Below, one piece after another: positions 52,549-62,200 of a stretch of DNA of 64,000 bases; position 1 is the stretch's first letter, and every line of letters starts with the position of its first letter. Both the position numbers and the translations under genes were made by a program. The stretch is taken from assembly GCF_019510245.1 (NCBI RefSeq), contig NZ_JAEKKT010000187.1, positions 18,288-82,287 on the forward strand, given 5' to 3'. Under the pieces are notes generated by a model, which was not told the DNA's origin, made no database searches, and saw only the letters and a list, made by a program, of their open reading frames with translations. The stretch is from Streptomyces sp. (GTDB taxonomy: Bacteria; Actinomycetota; Actinomycetes; Streptomycetales; Streptomycetaceae).

Positions 52549-52873
52549 TGTGAGGTATGTACAGGGAGGAGGCCTGACCGAAGGGCGGCGGGCATTCCGG
52601 GGGCAGATACGAAGGGCGGCGGCCGAGGGGTTCGCCCGGGGAGAGGAGAAAGCGGTCATCACCAGGCGACTGCTTGTGCACGCCGGATCGGTGCAGCGCT
52701 TGCTGAGCGAGGCGGAGTTCACCGAGCCGGAGGACGAACTCGCCAAGGGTGCCGCAGGGCACGGGCCGAACGATTCGCAGTGGACACTCGATCGGATAGG
52801 GCTGCTGATGTCCCATCAGTTTATCGTTCGTTACACCATCCAGGGTGTAGTCGCGTTGCTCAAAACGCCATGA
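52549..52873 (+). pseudogene. IS630-family transposase N-terminal remnant
   Basis: RYVQGGGLTEGRRAFRGQIR begins an HTH module typical of IS630-type transposases, followed by VITRRLLVHAGSVQRLL. WTLDRIGLLMSHQFIVRYTI with QGVVALLKTP is the next conserved block (WTL...GxxFxVxYT...L). The catalytic DDE half is absent. An insertion relic within the biosynthetic cluster. Confidence 0.65.
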
Positions 52874-53206
52874 GTGGGTCCATTGCCCGCGCCGACGCGG
52901 ACTGGTGTCACGGGAGGAACCACGGGCTGGGTGAAGGAATGTTGGTCATTCAATGCGTGATTCAAGCCAATTGACGAGCCATACACGGCTAGCTGGTTGT
53001 GACCCCTCGACAGTTCATGGGGCGGAAGTGATGATCGAGTCACTGGAATTTGGCTGGGACGTTTCCTTGAGGGCCGGCTTCGAACCTTGGCGGTGATTCG
53101 CGGAGCGAGCCTTCGGGACCTGGTACGCACCTCGACGGGACGCCCCTGTGGAGTATCGACACGCGCCTGGGCCCAGCTCGGAGCCGACAACAATCAGGGG
53201 GAGCAC
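52874..53206. other. Intergenic region upstream of the StrR-like gene
   Basis: No supportable gene. It includes the promoter and GGGGGAG ribosome site of the regulator. An in-frame ATG at 53087 exists but the extra 40 codons look non-coding. Confidence 0.45.
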
Positions 53207-54199
53207 GTGAGGCGGACTGTTAGAGACCTGACATCGACCGTTGTGGTGCCGGCCGCCGTGTTGCAGTTGGGAGAGTCACCGCGCACCGGCGGCCGGGACG
53301 AGGAGCACATCGCCAGGTTAGCGGAGCTGGACGGCCCGCTTCCGCCGATCCTGGTCGAGCGGCGCACCATGCGCGTGATCGACGGGACCCACCGGCTGCT
53401 GGCCGCGGTTTCCAAGGGCCAACTGACCATCGAGGTTGAGTTCTTCGACGGCAGCAGTGCGGATGCCTTCCTGAAGGCGGTCGAGGCGAATGTCACCCAT
53501 GGTCTGCCACTCTCCCTGGCCGACCGGCGGGCAGCAGCCGAGCGGATCGTGACCTCGCACCCGCACCTTTCCGACCGGGCGATCGCGCGGACCGCGGGGC
53601 TGGGTGCCAAGGCGGTGGCGGCGATTCGCCGCCGGGTGGCTGAGACCGCGGATGGACCGCAGTTGCAGGTGAGGGTCGGTCGGGACGGCAAGGTCCGTCC
53701 GCTGAACAGCCTGGAAGGGCGCCGTCGGGCCGCGGAGCTGCTGGCCGAGCGCCCGGAGGCCTCGCTGCGCGAGGTCGCCAGGCTGGCCGGGCTCTCCCCG
53801 GCGACGGTCAGCGATGTCCGGCGCCGGCTGGCGGCCGGGGAGGCGTCGGCCACCGAGCAGGCGGGCGACGGCGCCATGGGCGTGGTGCTCCCGGCCCAGC
53901 GGACCCGAGCGACCGTGGCCCAGCAAATGCGGCTGATGCGGTCCGACCCGGCCATGGTGCTGGAGAAACTACTGCGCGACCCGTCGCTGCGCCACAAGGA
54001 GGAAGGCCGCCAACTGCTGCGCCTGCTGCAGCAGAACGCGATGGGGGTCAAGGAATGGTCCGAGCTCACCGAGGTCGTGCCCACGCACTGCGGCGCCCTG
54101 GTGGTGGACCTTGCCCGGCAGTGCGCCGAGACCTGGCTGGAGTTCGCGCAGCAACTGGACGAACGGGTTCGCGCGGTGGACCAGGCGGCGACCGGCTGA
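53207..54199 (+). CDS. StrR-like (ParB/KorB-fold) pathway-specific regulator
   Basis: The 330-residue protein starts at GTG 53207. It has a ParB-nuclease-like N-terminal fold (DEEHIARLAELDGPLPPILV, MRVIDGTHRLLAAVSKGQL) and two HTH elements: LSDRAIARTAGLGAKAVAAI (about 123-142) and ASLREVARLAGLSPATVSDV (about 184-203). This matches StrR and its relatives that activate aminoglycoside, glycopeptide and lipodepsipeptide clusters. It appears intact and is the best candidate for the cluster activator. Its target is usually an inverted repeat (GTTCGA...TCGAAC-like) before cluster operons; I did not find a clear copy by eye. Confidence 0.88.
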   Translation: MRRTVRDLTSTVVVPAAVLQLGESPRTGGRDEEHIARLAELDGPLPPILVERRTMRVIDGTHRLLAAVSKGQLTIEVEFFDGSSADAFLKAVEANVTHGLPLSLADRRAAAERIVTSHPHLSDRAIARTAGLGAKAVAAIRRRVAETADGPQLQVRVGRDGKVRPLNSLEGRRRAAELLAERPEASLREVARLAGLSPATVSDVRRRLAAGEASATEQAGDGAMGVVLPAQRTRATVAQQMRLMRSDPAMVLEKLLRDPSLRHKEEGRQLLRLLQQNAMGVKEWSELTEVVPTHCGALVVDLARQCAETWLEFAQQLDERVRAVDQAATG

Positions 54200-54278
54200 C
54201 CGAGTAGTGCCGGGCCTGTCGTGGCGGTCGCGCGCGGGCCCGGCACAGACCGGCAGGGGAGCCGATGGGGCGCTGCCG

Positions 54279-54652
54279 TCATGCGGCGCGGAGCAGGACG
54301 AGCGACCCGTTGAGGTAGGGCTGTTGCCGCAGGTGGCCGTGCCGCTCGTCCCAGCTGCCGGAGGCAAGGTCCTGTCGGAGCCGCCCGGTGCACTGCTGCG
54401 CCGGCTCCGGCTCGACGAAGCTCCATGCCGAGCAGGACTGCAGGGCAGCCGGGTCGAGGAGGCGCGCAACTCACGTACGACGCGTACGTCACCGAGCCCG
54501 ATTGGCCCGGTCGGCGGAGCTCGGTCGGCACGGGCGGACAACTCGCCGTCGTCGACCAGCTGTTCATGAGCCATGGGATGCGGACCGAGGTGCGGCAGGT
54601 TAGCGGGTATCGCGAGACCGACCTCTACATCCTGTTGGCAGAGCCCCGCTGA
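54279..54652. pseudogene. Two small 3' fragments between the regulator and the lipid operon
   Basis: On the minus strand, WDERHGHLRQQPYLNGSLVL followed by LRAA to a stop at 54279 is a typical end of a class I methyltransferase. On the plus strand (about 54465-54652), AQLTYDAYVTEPDWPGRRSS and ETDLYILLAEPR form the end of an unrecognised protein. Neither has a usable start. Confidence 0.4.
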
Positions 54653-54659
54653 ACGACGG

Positions 54660-55142
54660 TGACGTCGCCACACAGGTGGGATGAATACCTCCGAGTCGGG
54701 CAGTCACCCACGGACCCGATGGCAACGGACCGTCAAAGCAGGGCTGTTCACGAGTGATGGCTTGGCATCGGCTCGAGGGATGCGGCCCCGCTCGCCGGCG
54801 ACCGGATGTTCAACCGATGTGTGTGCGGCAGTTGGACACCCGCGCGCACTCGTCCGGGACCGCACACCCTTGCATTCCAGCACCTGTGCACCATCTGGCT
54901 GTTCAGGGTCAGCGTGCACTCCTGTCACTTACCGAGCGTCGAGGGTTGGGGCATAGTGGTCGGCGGGCCCCGCCATGATCCCTAATGCCGACGCAACCGA
55001 TGCCGCTGATGTGCGCTTCGCGAGTAGTCCGGCCTGGACGGCGACGCGAGGCGGCCGCATCTCGGCTGACGTAGGAGCCGGAACGGTGCGCCGCACCCCC
55101 GGAACAACAGTGACCGACGGAGCAGCAGCCTAGGGGAACAGC
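54660..55142. promoter_or_regulatory. Upstream region of the lipid/NRPS operon
   Basis: About 480 nt without a supportable gene, leading into a run of co-directional genes that continues to the window end (55143-64000). It is the likely site of the main promoter. A GGGGAAC stretch precedes ATG 55143. Confidence 0.45.
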
Positions 55143-55352
55143 ATGGATTTCGATCTCGGCGGCTACCAGAGCCTGGGAGCTGCCTTCGACGCGCGGATCG
55201 CGCGTCACCCGGAGAATGCCGCTCTCACCATCACCCGTGGCACCGCCGAGGAAGACGACGAGAGCCTCAGCTTCACGAAGCCGGTGCGGCTCACCCCGTC
55301 GCGCGAACTGGACCCCAAGGTGCGGCGCCTGGCGGCGGGAGACCTCAGGTGA
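55143..55352 (+). pseudogene. Fatty acyl-AMP ligase (FAAL), N-terminal remnant
   Basis: The 69-residue product reads DLGGYQSLGAAFDARIARHP, ENAALTITRG, DDESLSFT and ELDPKVRRLAAGDLR. This is the first ~70 residues of an AMP-forming ligase (ahead of core motif A3), with the LSFT(Y)AELD...VRRLAA pattern interrupted by a short insertion. The other ~500 residues, with the adenylate-forming core, are gone. Position before two ACADs and an ACP matches the FAAL of ramoplanin/enduracidin-type lipid cassettes. The stop overlaps the ACAD GTG. Confidence 0.6.
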
Positions 55353-57106
55353 CCGCCACCCGCACGGGCGCCGCGATCGCGGCCGCCCTCGACGAAGCCC
55401 TGGGCCCGCTCGACGAGACGGCCCGCCGGTCCGTGGAACTCGACGAGAACGATCAGTTCCCCGCGGACTTCTGTGCCCGCCTCGATGGGTGGGGCCTGTC
55501 GGCCTACTACGTGCCGACCGAGTGGGGCGGCGCGCTGTCCGACCACGAGGAGATGATCCGGCTCTGGCGCATCGTCGCTCGCCGTGACATCAGTGCACTG
55601 ACGGCCCACGCCAAGACGTACCTGGGCGTGGCCCCGATCTGGATCGCCGGCAACCCGGAGCAGGCAAGGGCCACCGCTGACGCGGTGATGTCAGGTTCGC
55701 CGGTGGCTTGGGCGCTGTCCGAGCCGGAGCACGGTGCCGACCTGCTGAGCGGTTCCGTCACCGCCACGGCGGAGCCCGACGGCTACCGTGTCGACGGCGT
55801 GAAGTGGCCGATCAACAACGCCACCCGCTCGAGCCATGTCACTCTGCTGGCGCGCACCGGCCAGGAGGGCTCCGGGCGTGGGCAGAGCCTCTTCCTCGTT
55901 GACAAGTCAGCGTTACAGTCCGGTACTTGGCGGACACTGCCGAAGGTGCTGACCCACGGCATCCGCGGGATCGACATCTCCGGCATCGAGTTCGACAGTG
56001 CGCTGCTGCCGGCCGACGCCTTGCTCGGACCGGAGGGAAGCGGCCTGAAGACGGTGCTGCTCGCGCTCCAGCTCACCCGGACGATGTGCACCGCCATCTC
56101 CCTCGGCGCCGGTGAGCACGCACTGCGACTCGCGGCCCGGTTCGTGGGGGCGCGCATCATTCAGAAGCGCCCGCTTGCCGAACGGCCCTTCCCGGCCTCG
56201 GTCCTGGCCCGCAGCGCCGGGCTACTGACGGCTACGGAGGCGACCGCGCTGGTCGCCGCCCGTTCGATCCACAGCCTCACCGCGGAGATGAGCGTGACCT
56301 CGGCGGCCGCCAAGGCACTCGCGCCCACCCTGGTCGACGCCACGCTGGGGGAACTCGCCGAACTGCTCGGCGCACGTTCCTTCCTCTCCGATGTCTACGA
56401 GTACGGTGCGTTCCAGAAGGTGTGGCGCGACCACCAGATCGTGGCCGTGTTCGACGGCAGTACCCCGGTGAACCGCGCCGCCCTGGTGCAGCAGTTCCCC
56501 AAGCTTGTCCGTGGCTTCGCCACCGGCACCGTCGATGCGGCCGGACTGGCCGAAGCCGTCTCGGCCGGCGGCCCGGTCCGACCCGTCGACCGTGGCGCAC
56601 TGACCATGGTGTCCCGGCAGGGATGCTCGGTCGTCCAAGCACTGCCCGCACTCGTCGAGTCGATCGGCGGCCGGCCCGCTCCCACCGGGCTCGCCGACCA
56701 GGCCGTCGCACTGGGCGCCATGGCCGACTACCTGCACAGCCAGATGGCCGACGTGGCGCCCGCCGCCCGCCCCGCCATGGCCGCCTACGAGCTGGCTGCC
56801 GCCTATGAGCTCTGCTACGCGGGTGCGGCCTGCCTGCACCTGTGGGCCACGGGTGAATCCGAGCATGCGGCGGAGCCGCTGTGGCAGGACGGCCTCTGGG
56901 TGCGGGCGGCGCTGCGCGCCCTGCTGGCCAGGCTCGCTGCGGTACTGCGAGTGCCGCAGCCGGTCGCCGCGCCCGGCGACGACCGGCTCGACGGCGCGCT
57001 GGCCCGTCTCATCGTGGACGCCGCGACCACCGGTGCCCCCGTCACCCCGTTCGGGGCGCCGGCGCCGCGATCGTTTCAGCAGGGGAAGGACTCGCGTGAG
57101 CGCTGA
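55349..57106 (+). CDS. Acyl-CoA (acyl-ACP) dehydrogenase 1
   Basis: The 585-residue FAD-dependent enzyme has ACAD N-terminal (LDGWGLSAYYVPTEWGGALS), middle (WALSEPEHGADLLSGSVTAT) and C-terminal (VYEYGAFQKVWRDHQIVAVF) domains plus an extra ~150-residue helical tail (from about 430). That length is unlike primary-metabolism ACADs (~380-400) and like those of lipopeptide lipid cassettes. Likely introduces a double bond into the ACP-bound acyl chain. GTG 55349 overlaps the FAAL remnant stop and the next ACAD starts 11 nt before its end, so the genes are coupled. Confidence 0.88.
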   Translation: MTATRTGAAIAAALDEALGPLDETARRSVELDENDQFPADFCARLDGWGLSAYYVPTEWGGALSDHEEMIRLWRIVARRDISALTAHAKTYLGVAPIWIAGNPEQARATADAVMSGSPVAWALSEPEHGADLLSGSVTATAEPDGYRVDGVKWPINNATRSSHVTLLARTGQEGSGRGQSLFLVDKSALQSGTWRTLPKVLTHGIRGIDISGIEFDSALLPADALLGPEGSGLKTVLLALQLTRTMCTAISLGAGEHALRLAARFVGARIIQKRPLAERPFPASVLARSAGLLTATEATALVAARSIHSLTAEMSVTSAAAKALAPTLVDATLGELAELLGARSFLSDVYEYGAFQKVWRDHQIVAVFDGSTPVNRAALVQQFPKLVRGFATGTVDAAGLAEAVSAGGPVRPVDRGALTMVSRQGCSVVQALPALVESIGGRPAPTGLADQAVALGAMADYLHSQMADVAPAARPAMAAYELAAAYELCYAGAACLHLWATGESEHAAEPLWQDGLWVRAALRALLARLAAVLRVPQPVAAPGDDRLDGALARLIVDAATTGAPVTPFGAPAPRSFQQGKDSRER

Positions 57107-58769
57107 GAAACTGGACGCGCTGTTCGGCAACCCACGGGACGCGGACAACCCGGTCGGCTACGCCGCCATCCTCGCCGCCGATGAGCGGCACGAGATGCTC
57201 GCCGAGGGCGAACGCCTGCTGGAGGCCTACGGCATGAACGCCGAGTTCGTGCCGGCCGCGTACGGTGGCCGACTGGTGCGGGCCGACCGGCTTGCCGAAG
57301 TGCAGCGGGCGCTGTGGCGACGCGACCCCTGCCTCGGCCTCGGCTACGGCTTCAGCTCCCTCCTCGGATCGGTCAACATCTGGTCCGCCGGCACGCACGA
57401 GCAGCGCACGAAGGCAGCCGAGATCCTGCTGGGGGGCGGCCGGATCGCGGCCGCCTTCCACGAACTCGACCACGGCAACGACTTCGCGCACGCCGAGTGC
57501 GCTGCCGTTCCGAGCGACGACGGCTGGCTGCTGACCGGGCGCAAGGAGATCGTCACCAATCTGCGCCGTGCCGAGGCCATGGTGCTCTTCGCACGGACCA
57601 GTGAGGTCGCGGGCAGCCGCAGCCACAGCCAGTTCTTCGTCACCCGGGGCGAGTTGCCGGCCGACCGCGTGCTGGATCTGCCGCGGTTCCCCAGCTCCGG
57701 CATGAACGGAGTGCAACTCGGCGGACTGCGGTTCTCCGACTGCCCGATCCCCGGCAACGCGATGCTCGGCCGGCCCGGCCAGGGCATCGAGAACGCCCTG
57801 CGCGCCTACCAGCTCAGCCGAGTCGTGCTTCCAGCCATCCTCGTCGGGCCGTTGGACACCGCGCTGCGTCTGGCGCTGGAGTGCGTGCACGAGCGGCGCC
57901 TCTACGGTGGCTTCGCCGCCGACCTGCCCTATGTGCGCGCCGCCCTCGCACGCGCCTACGCCGACCTGCTGGCCGTCGACGCCTTCTGCGGCGTCGGACT
58001 CCGGGCGCTCCACCTGGCGCCGGAGGCCACGCTGCTCTACGCACCGGCGGTGAAGTACCTGACCTCACGGATCGTACTGGACGCCTTCGAGGATCTGCGT
58101 GCGGTCATGGGCGCCCAGGGCTACCTCCGCGAGGGCTCCTACGCGATGTTCCAGAAGCTCGTCAGGGACGCCGCTCCGGCCACCTTCGCCCACATCTCGC
58201 GCTCCGCCTGCCTGGTGCTGATCCTGCCGCAACTGCCCCGGCTGGCGCGGAAGTCCTGGCTGGCCGACCCGGCCGCCGCTCAGCAGCTGTTCGACCTCGG
58301 CGCGGATCTGCCGCCGCTGGACTTCGACCAGCTCGCCGTCGGCATGCTGTCCGGTGACGGGCTGATCGGCGTGCTGGCCGAGACCGCCGAGCGCGAGTCG
58401 GCCGGGAGCCCTGTCGGTCGGTTTGCAGTGCGCTTCAGGGACGAGGTGCTCGCGCTGCGCGACCAGTGCGCCGCACTGGCTCCCTCCGACCTCACGGTCG
58501 GGGCCTCTCCGGAGGCCTACGCGGTGGCCGACCGGTACACGGTGCTGCTCGCCGCCGCCGCCGCGCTCGCGGTCTGGCGCGGCGATGACCGCCAGCAGGA
58601 GGCGGCGCTCCTCGGGATCCTCGACCGGCTCTCCGGACGCCTCGGTGGCGCCCCGGTGCTCACTCCGGACGAGCGCGCGAGTGCCGAGCAGGCGCTGTTC
58701 GACATCGCTGTCGAGCGCTTCCAGGACGGGCGGCTCCTCGACCTGTCCGCACGTCATGTTTCCGGATGA
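57096..58769 (+). CDS. Acyl-CoA (acyl-ACP) dehydrogenase 2
   Basis: The 557-residue second ACAD starts at GTG 57096 with GGGGAAGGA upstream. Features: YGMNAEFVPAAYGGRLVRAD, GRIAAAFHELDHGNDFAHAE, MNGVQLGGLRFSDCPIPGNA, GFAADLPYVRAALARAYADL and LRAVMGAQGYLREGSYAMFQ. It also has an extended helical C-terminus. Two such enzymes in series are used to make a 2,4-dienoyl chain in ramoplanin-type pathways. It appears intact. Confidence 0.88.
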   Translation: MSAEKLDALFGNPRDADNPVGYAAILAADERHEMLAEGERLLEAYGMNAEFVPAAYGGRLVRADRLAEVQRALWRRDPCLGLGYGFSSLLGSVNIWSAGTHEQRTKAAEILLGGGRIAAAFHELDHGNDFAHAECAAVPSDDGWLLTGRKEIVTNLRRAEAMVLFARTSEVAGSRSHSQFFVTRGELPADRVLDLPRFPSSGMNGVQLGGLRFSDCPIPGNAMLGRPGQGIENALRAYQLSRVVLPAILVGPLDTALRLALECVHERRLYGGFAADLPYVRAALARAYADLLAVDAFCGVGLRALHLAPEATLLYAPAVKYLTSRIVLDAFEDLRAVMGAQGYLREGSYAMFQKLVRDAAPATFAHISRSACLVLILPQLPRLARKSWLADPAAAQQLFDLGADLPPLDFDQLAVGMLSGDGLIGVLAETAERESAGSPVGRFAVRFRDEVLALRDQCAALAPSDLTVGASPEAYAVADRYTVLLAAAAALAVWRGDDRQQEAALLGILDRLSGRLGGAPVLTPDERASAEQALFDIAVERFQDGRLLDLSARHVSG

Positions 58770-58782
58770 GAGAGGGAGTTCG

Positions 58783-59142
58783 ATGACTGATCGGGTAGTG
58801 GATGTGCGGGTGTCGGGTGAGGACATCGAGCGGTGGTTGATGGAGCGGGTGTCCTATTACCTGGAGACGCCGGTGGCGGAGATCGATCCGGGTGTCTCGC
58901 TCGCCGAGTACGGGTTGGAGTCGGTGTACGCCTTCGCGTTGTGCGGGGACATCGAGGACACGTTGGGTGTGACCGTGGAGCCCACCCTGGTGTGGGACGT
59001 CGACACGGTTGCGGCTCCGGCCTGGTGGCCGAACTGCCGTCGACCTGAGGGGCCTTCCGGGCCTTCAAGGCCCACAGGGCTCTTAGTGCACTTTTGTTCG
59101 CCGGCGGCGGGGTCCGACGGAGTCCTGGGTCGGTTTGGTTGA
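58783..59142 (+). CDS. Acyl carrier protein with a frameshifted C-terminus
   Basis: The carrier core MTDRVVDVRVSGEDIERWLM ... AEYGLESVYAFALCGDIEDT ... TLVWDVDTVAA contains the phosphopantetheine Ser47 in GLES. After about 59010 the expected end (GLVAELPST, stop at 59048) lies in another frame. The actual frame instead adds a ~40-residue Pro/Gly-rich tail to 119 residues. Helices I-III are complete and the last helix is altered, so some function may remain. AGAGGGAG precedes the ATG. It would present the fatty acyl chain to the NRPS starter condensation domain encoded 80 nt downstream. Confidence 0.8.
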   Translation: MTDRVVDVRVSGEDIERWLMERVSYYLETPVAEIDPGVSLAEYGLESVYAFALCGDIEDTLGVTVEPTLVWDVDTVAAPAWWPNCRRPEGPSGPSRPTGLLVHFCSPAAGSDGVLGRFG

Positions 59143-59221
59143 TTCGCGCGGTCCCGGTGCCGTGGTTCAGCGTCCTGCCTTTGTTCTTCCAGAGTGCGTC
59201 GATCGATTGAGGGATACGAGA

Positions 59222-62200
59222 ATGGGTGCCTCCGCACAGGGTCCGTGGGATCTGATGTCCGGCCAGCTGGGGGTCTGGTACGCGCAGCAGCTCGCGCCTG
59301 ACAATCCGGCGTACAACATCGGTGACTGCACGGAGATCCACGGCGAACTCGACGCGGATCTCTTCGTGCGTGCGCTGCGCCGCACAGTGCAGGAGGCGGA
59401 GACTTTCCGTCTGCGCCTGTGTGTGGAGGGTGGGACGCCGCGGCAGTTCCTGGGGGATGCCGGAGAGGTTCCGGTTCACGTGGCGGATCTGCGGGGGGAG
59501 GCTGATCCGCGTGCGGTGGCACAGGAGTGGATCCAGGCTGATCTGGACACGCCGGTGGAGCTGGTGGGTGGGGCGCTGTCGGGGCATGCGTTCTTCGTGC
59601 TCGGGTCGGATCGCTTCCTGTGGTACCAGCGTGCTCACCACATTGTTCTCGACGGCAATGGTCTGTCGCAGTTCGCTGAGCGGCTGTCCCAGGTGTACGG
59701 GGTGCTTCGGGCGGGTGGGGATCCGGCCGAGAGTGCTTTGCGGTCGGTGTCGGAGCTGATCGAGACCGACCGGGTCTACCGGGGTTCGCAGGAGCGTGAC
59801 CGGGACCGGCGGTTCTGGCTGGAGACGTTCTCGGACCATGAGGAGGAGACGGCGTCCGAGGGGCCGCAGGGGCGGCGCCTCGCCGGCCGATCGCTGACCC
59901 ACCAGCAGGATCTCGGAGTCGACGCGACCGCTGGGCTGCGGGCTACCGCGAAGCGGCTTCGGGTCAGCTTCGCCGGTTTGGTGATCGCCGCGTCGGCCGT
60001 CTACCAGCACCGGTCCACCGGGGCGCAGGACGTCGTGCTCGGAGTGTCGGCCAGTGGCCGCACGAGCATGCGTGAGGTGGGCATCCCCGGCATGACCGCG
60101 AACATCATGCCGATCAGGCTCAGGGTCCGTCCGGGCATGTCCGTCGAGGAGCTTGCGCGGCAGACGCAGCGAGCGCTCCACAGCGGTCTGCGTCACCAGC
60201 GCTACCAGTACCCGGACCTGCTCAGGGACCTGAAGCGGGTCGGCGGCACCCCGCTGTACGACATGATCGTCGACGTCATGGTGGCCGACCGCCGGATCGG
60301 TTTCGGCGACTGCGCGATCACCCGGACCGGCCTGGCAAGCGGGCCCGCCGAAAGCCTGAAGATCGATGTGCTCGGTGACGCGGCCGAGGGCGGTGTGCAG
60401 ACCATCATCGAGATGAACCGCGAGTACTACGACGCCGAGGCGGCGTCGTCGGTGAGTCGCCGGTTCCTGGCCGTGCTGGACTGGCTCAGCAGTGCTCCGG
60501 CCACCGCATGCGTCAGCACCGTCGACCTGCTCGACCCGGCTGAGCGACGGCTGGTGCTGGAGACCTGGAACGACACCGTGGTACCCGGCGAGGCCCTGCC
60601 GGTACCGCAGCGGTTCGCGGCCCAGGTGGCCGCGACGCCGCAGGCGGTTGCCGTGGTGGCCGACGGCGCGGCGGTGTGCTACGCCGAACTGGACGCGCGA
60701 GCCAATCGGTTGGCGCACCACCTCCTCGCCCAGGGAGTCGGCGCGCAGTCGCTGGTGGGTCTGTGCCTGCCACGCGGCCTGCAGGCGATCGAGGCGATCC
60801 TGGCGGTGTGGAAGGCGGGGGCGGCGTACCTGCCGCTGGACCCGGCGTACCCGGCGCAGCGGCTTGACCAGCTGCTGGCCGACAGCGGGGCCGGGCACGT
60901 GCTGGGCGAAGCGGCGCTGATCGGGGAGCTGGCAGCCCAGGGTGTGCGCACGATCGCCCTGGATGACCCGACAGTGCTGGCCGAGCTGATCGCACGACCC
61001 ACGGCTGCACCGGAACTCGGCTTGATGGCAGATCAGTTGGCCTACGTGATCTACACCTCCGGCTCGACCGGCAAGCCCAAGGGCGTGGCTGTGACGCACC
61101 GCGGGCTCGCGAACTACGTGGCCTCGGTGCCAGGACACGTCGGCTTCGGTACGCCGGGCGGTAGGTATGCGCTGCTGCAGCCCACGGTGACGGACCTCGG
61201 TAACACCGTGGTGTTCGCGAGCCTGACGACCGGCGGTGAACTGCACGTCCTGCAGGAGGGCGCGGTGACCGATCCGTCAGCCGTGGCCCAGTACCTGGCG
61301 GAGAACCGCATCGACTTCGTGAAGGTGGTGCCCTCGCACCTGGCGGCGCTGGGCGCGGCAGCCGGCCTGGCCGCCCTGATGCCGGCCGGGGTGCTGGTGC
61401 TGGGCGGCGAGGCGGCGTCGCCGACGCTGGTCGACGCACTGCTCGAAGTGGCCGGTGACCGTGGTGTGTTCAACCACTACGGGCCCACTGAGACGACCAT
61501 CGGCGTGGTAGCCGGCCGACTCGACCGGAAGCCGGTTGCCGATGGCGTGGTGCCGCTCGGGGTGCCGGTGGCCAACACCCGTGCCTACGTGCTGGACGGG
61601 TCGCTGAGCCCCGTTCCGGTCGGTGCGGCGGGTGAGTTGTACGTCGCCGGTCCGCAGGTGGCGCGCGGGTATGTGGGTCGTGCCGGTCTGACCGCGCAGC
61701 GGTTCGTGGCCTGCCCGTTCGGCCCGGCTGGCGAGCGCATGTACGCGACGGGCGACCTGGTGCGGTGGACCACCGACGGCGAACTGGTGCACCTGGGCCG
61801 TACGGACGAGCAGGTGAAGGTGCGCGGCTTCCGGGTGGAGCCGGGTGAGGTGCAAGCGGTGCTGGCCGCGCACGAGTCGGTGGCACAGGCCGCCGTCGTC
61901 GTCCGCGAGGACGTCCCGGGCGACAAGCGCCTGGTCGCCTACGTCGTTCCCGCCGCCGCGCAGACGGCTGACGCCGCGCGACTGAGTGAGCTCGTGCTCG
62001 TGTTCCTGGCCGAGCGGCTGCCGGGGTACCTGGTGCCCTCCGCGGTGGTGGTGCTGGACGTGCTGCCGCTGACGGCCAACGGCAAGCTGAACCGCGCCGG
62101 CCTGCCTGCTCCGGACTATCTGTCCTCCACCGCCAAGGCCGTCGGCCGCGGTCCGGCGACGGTGCACGAGGAGATCCTCTGCGGTGTGTTCGCGCAGGTG

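Noticed and set aside
58754..61246. Long minus-strand open frame (about 830 codons) opposite the ACP and NRPS
   Set aside because: It is the antisense shadow of the high-GC NRPS gene; its translation is His/Arg/Gln-rich with no family resemblance.
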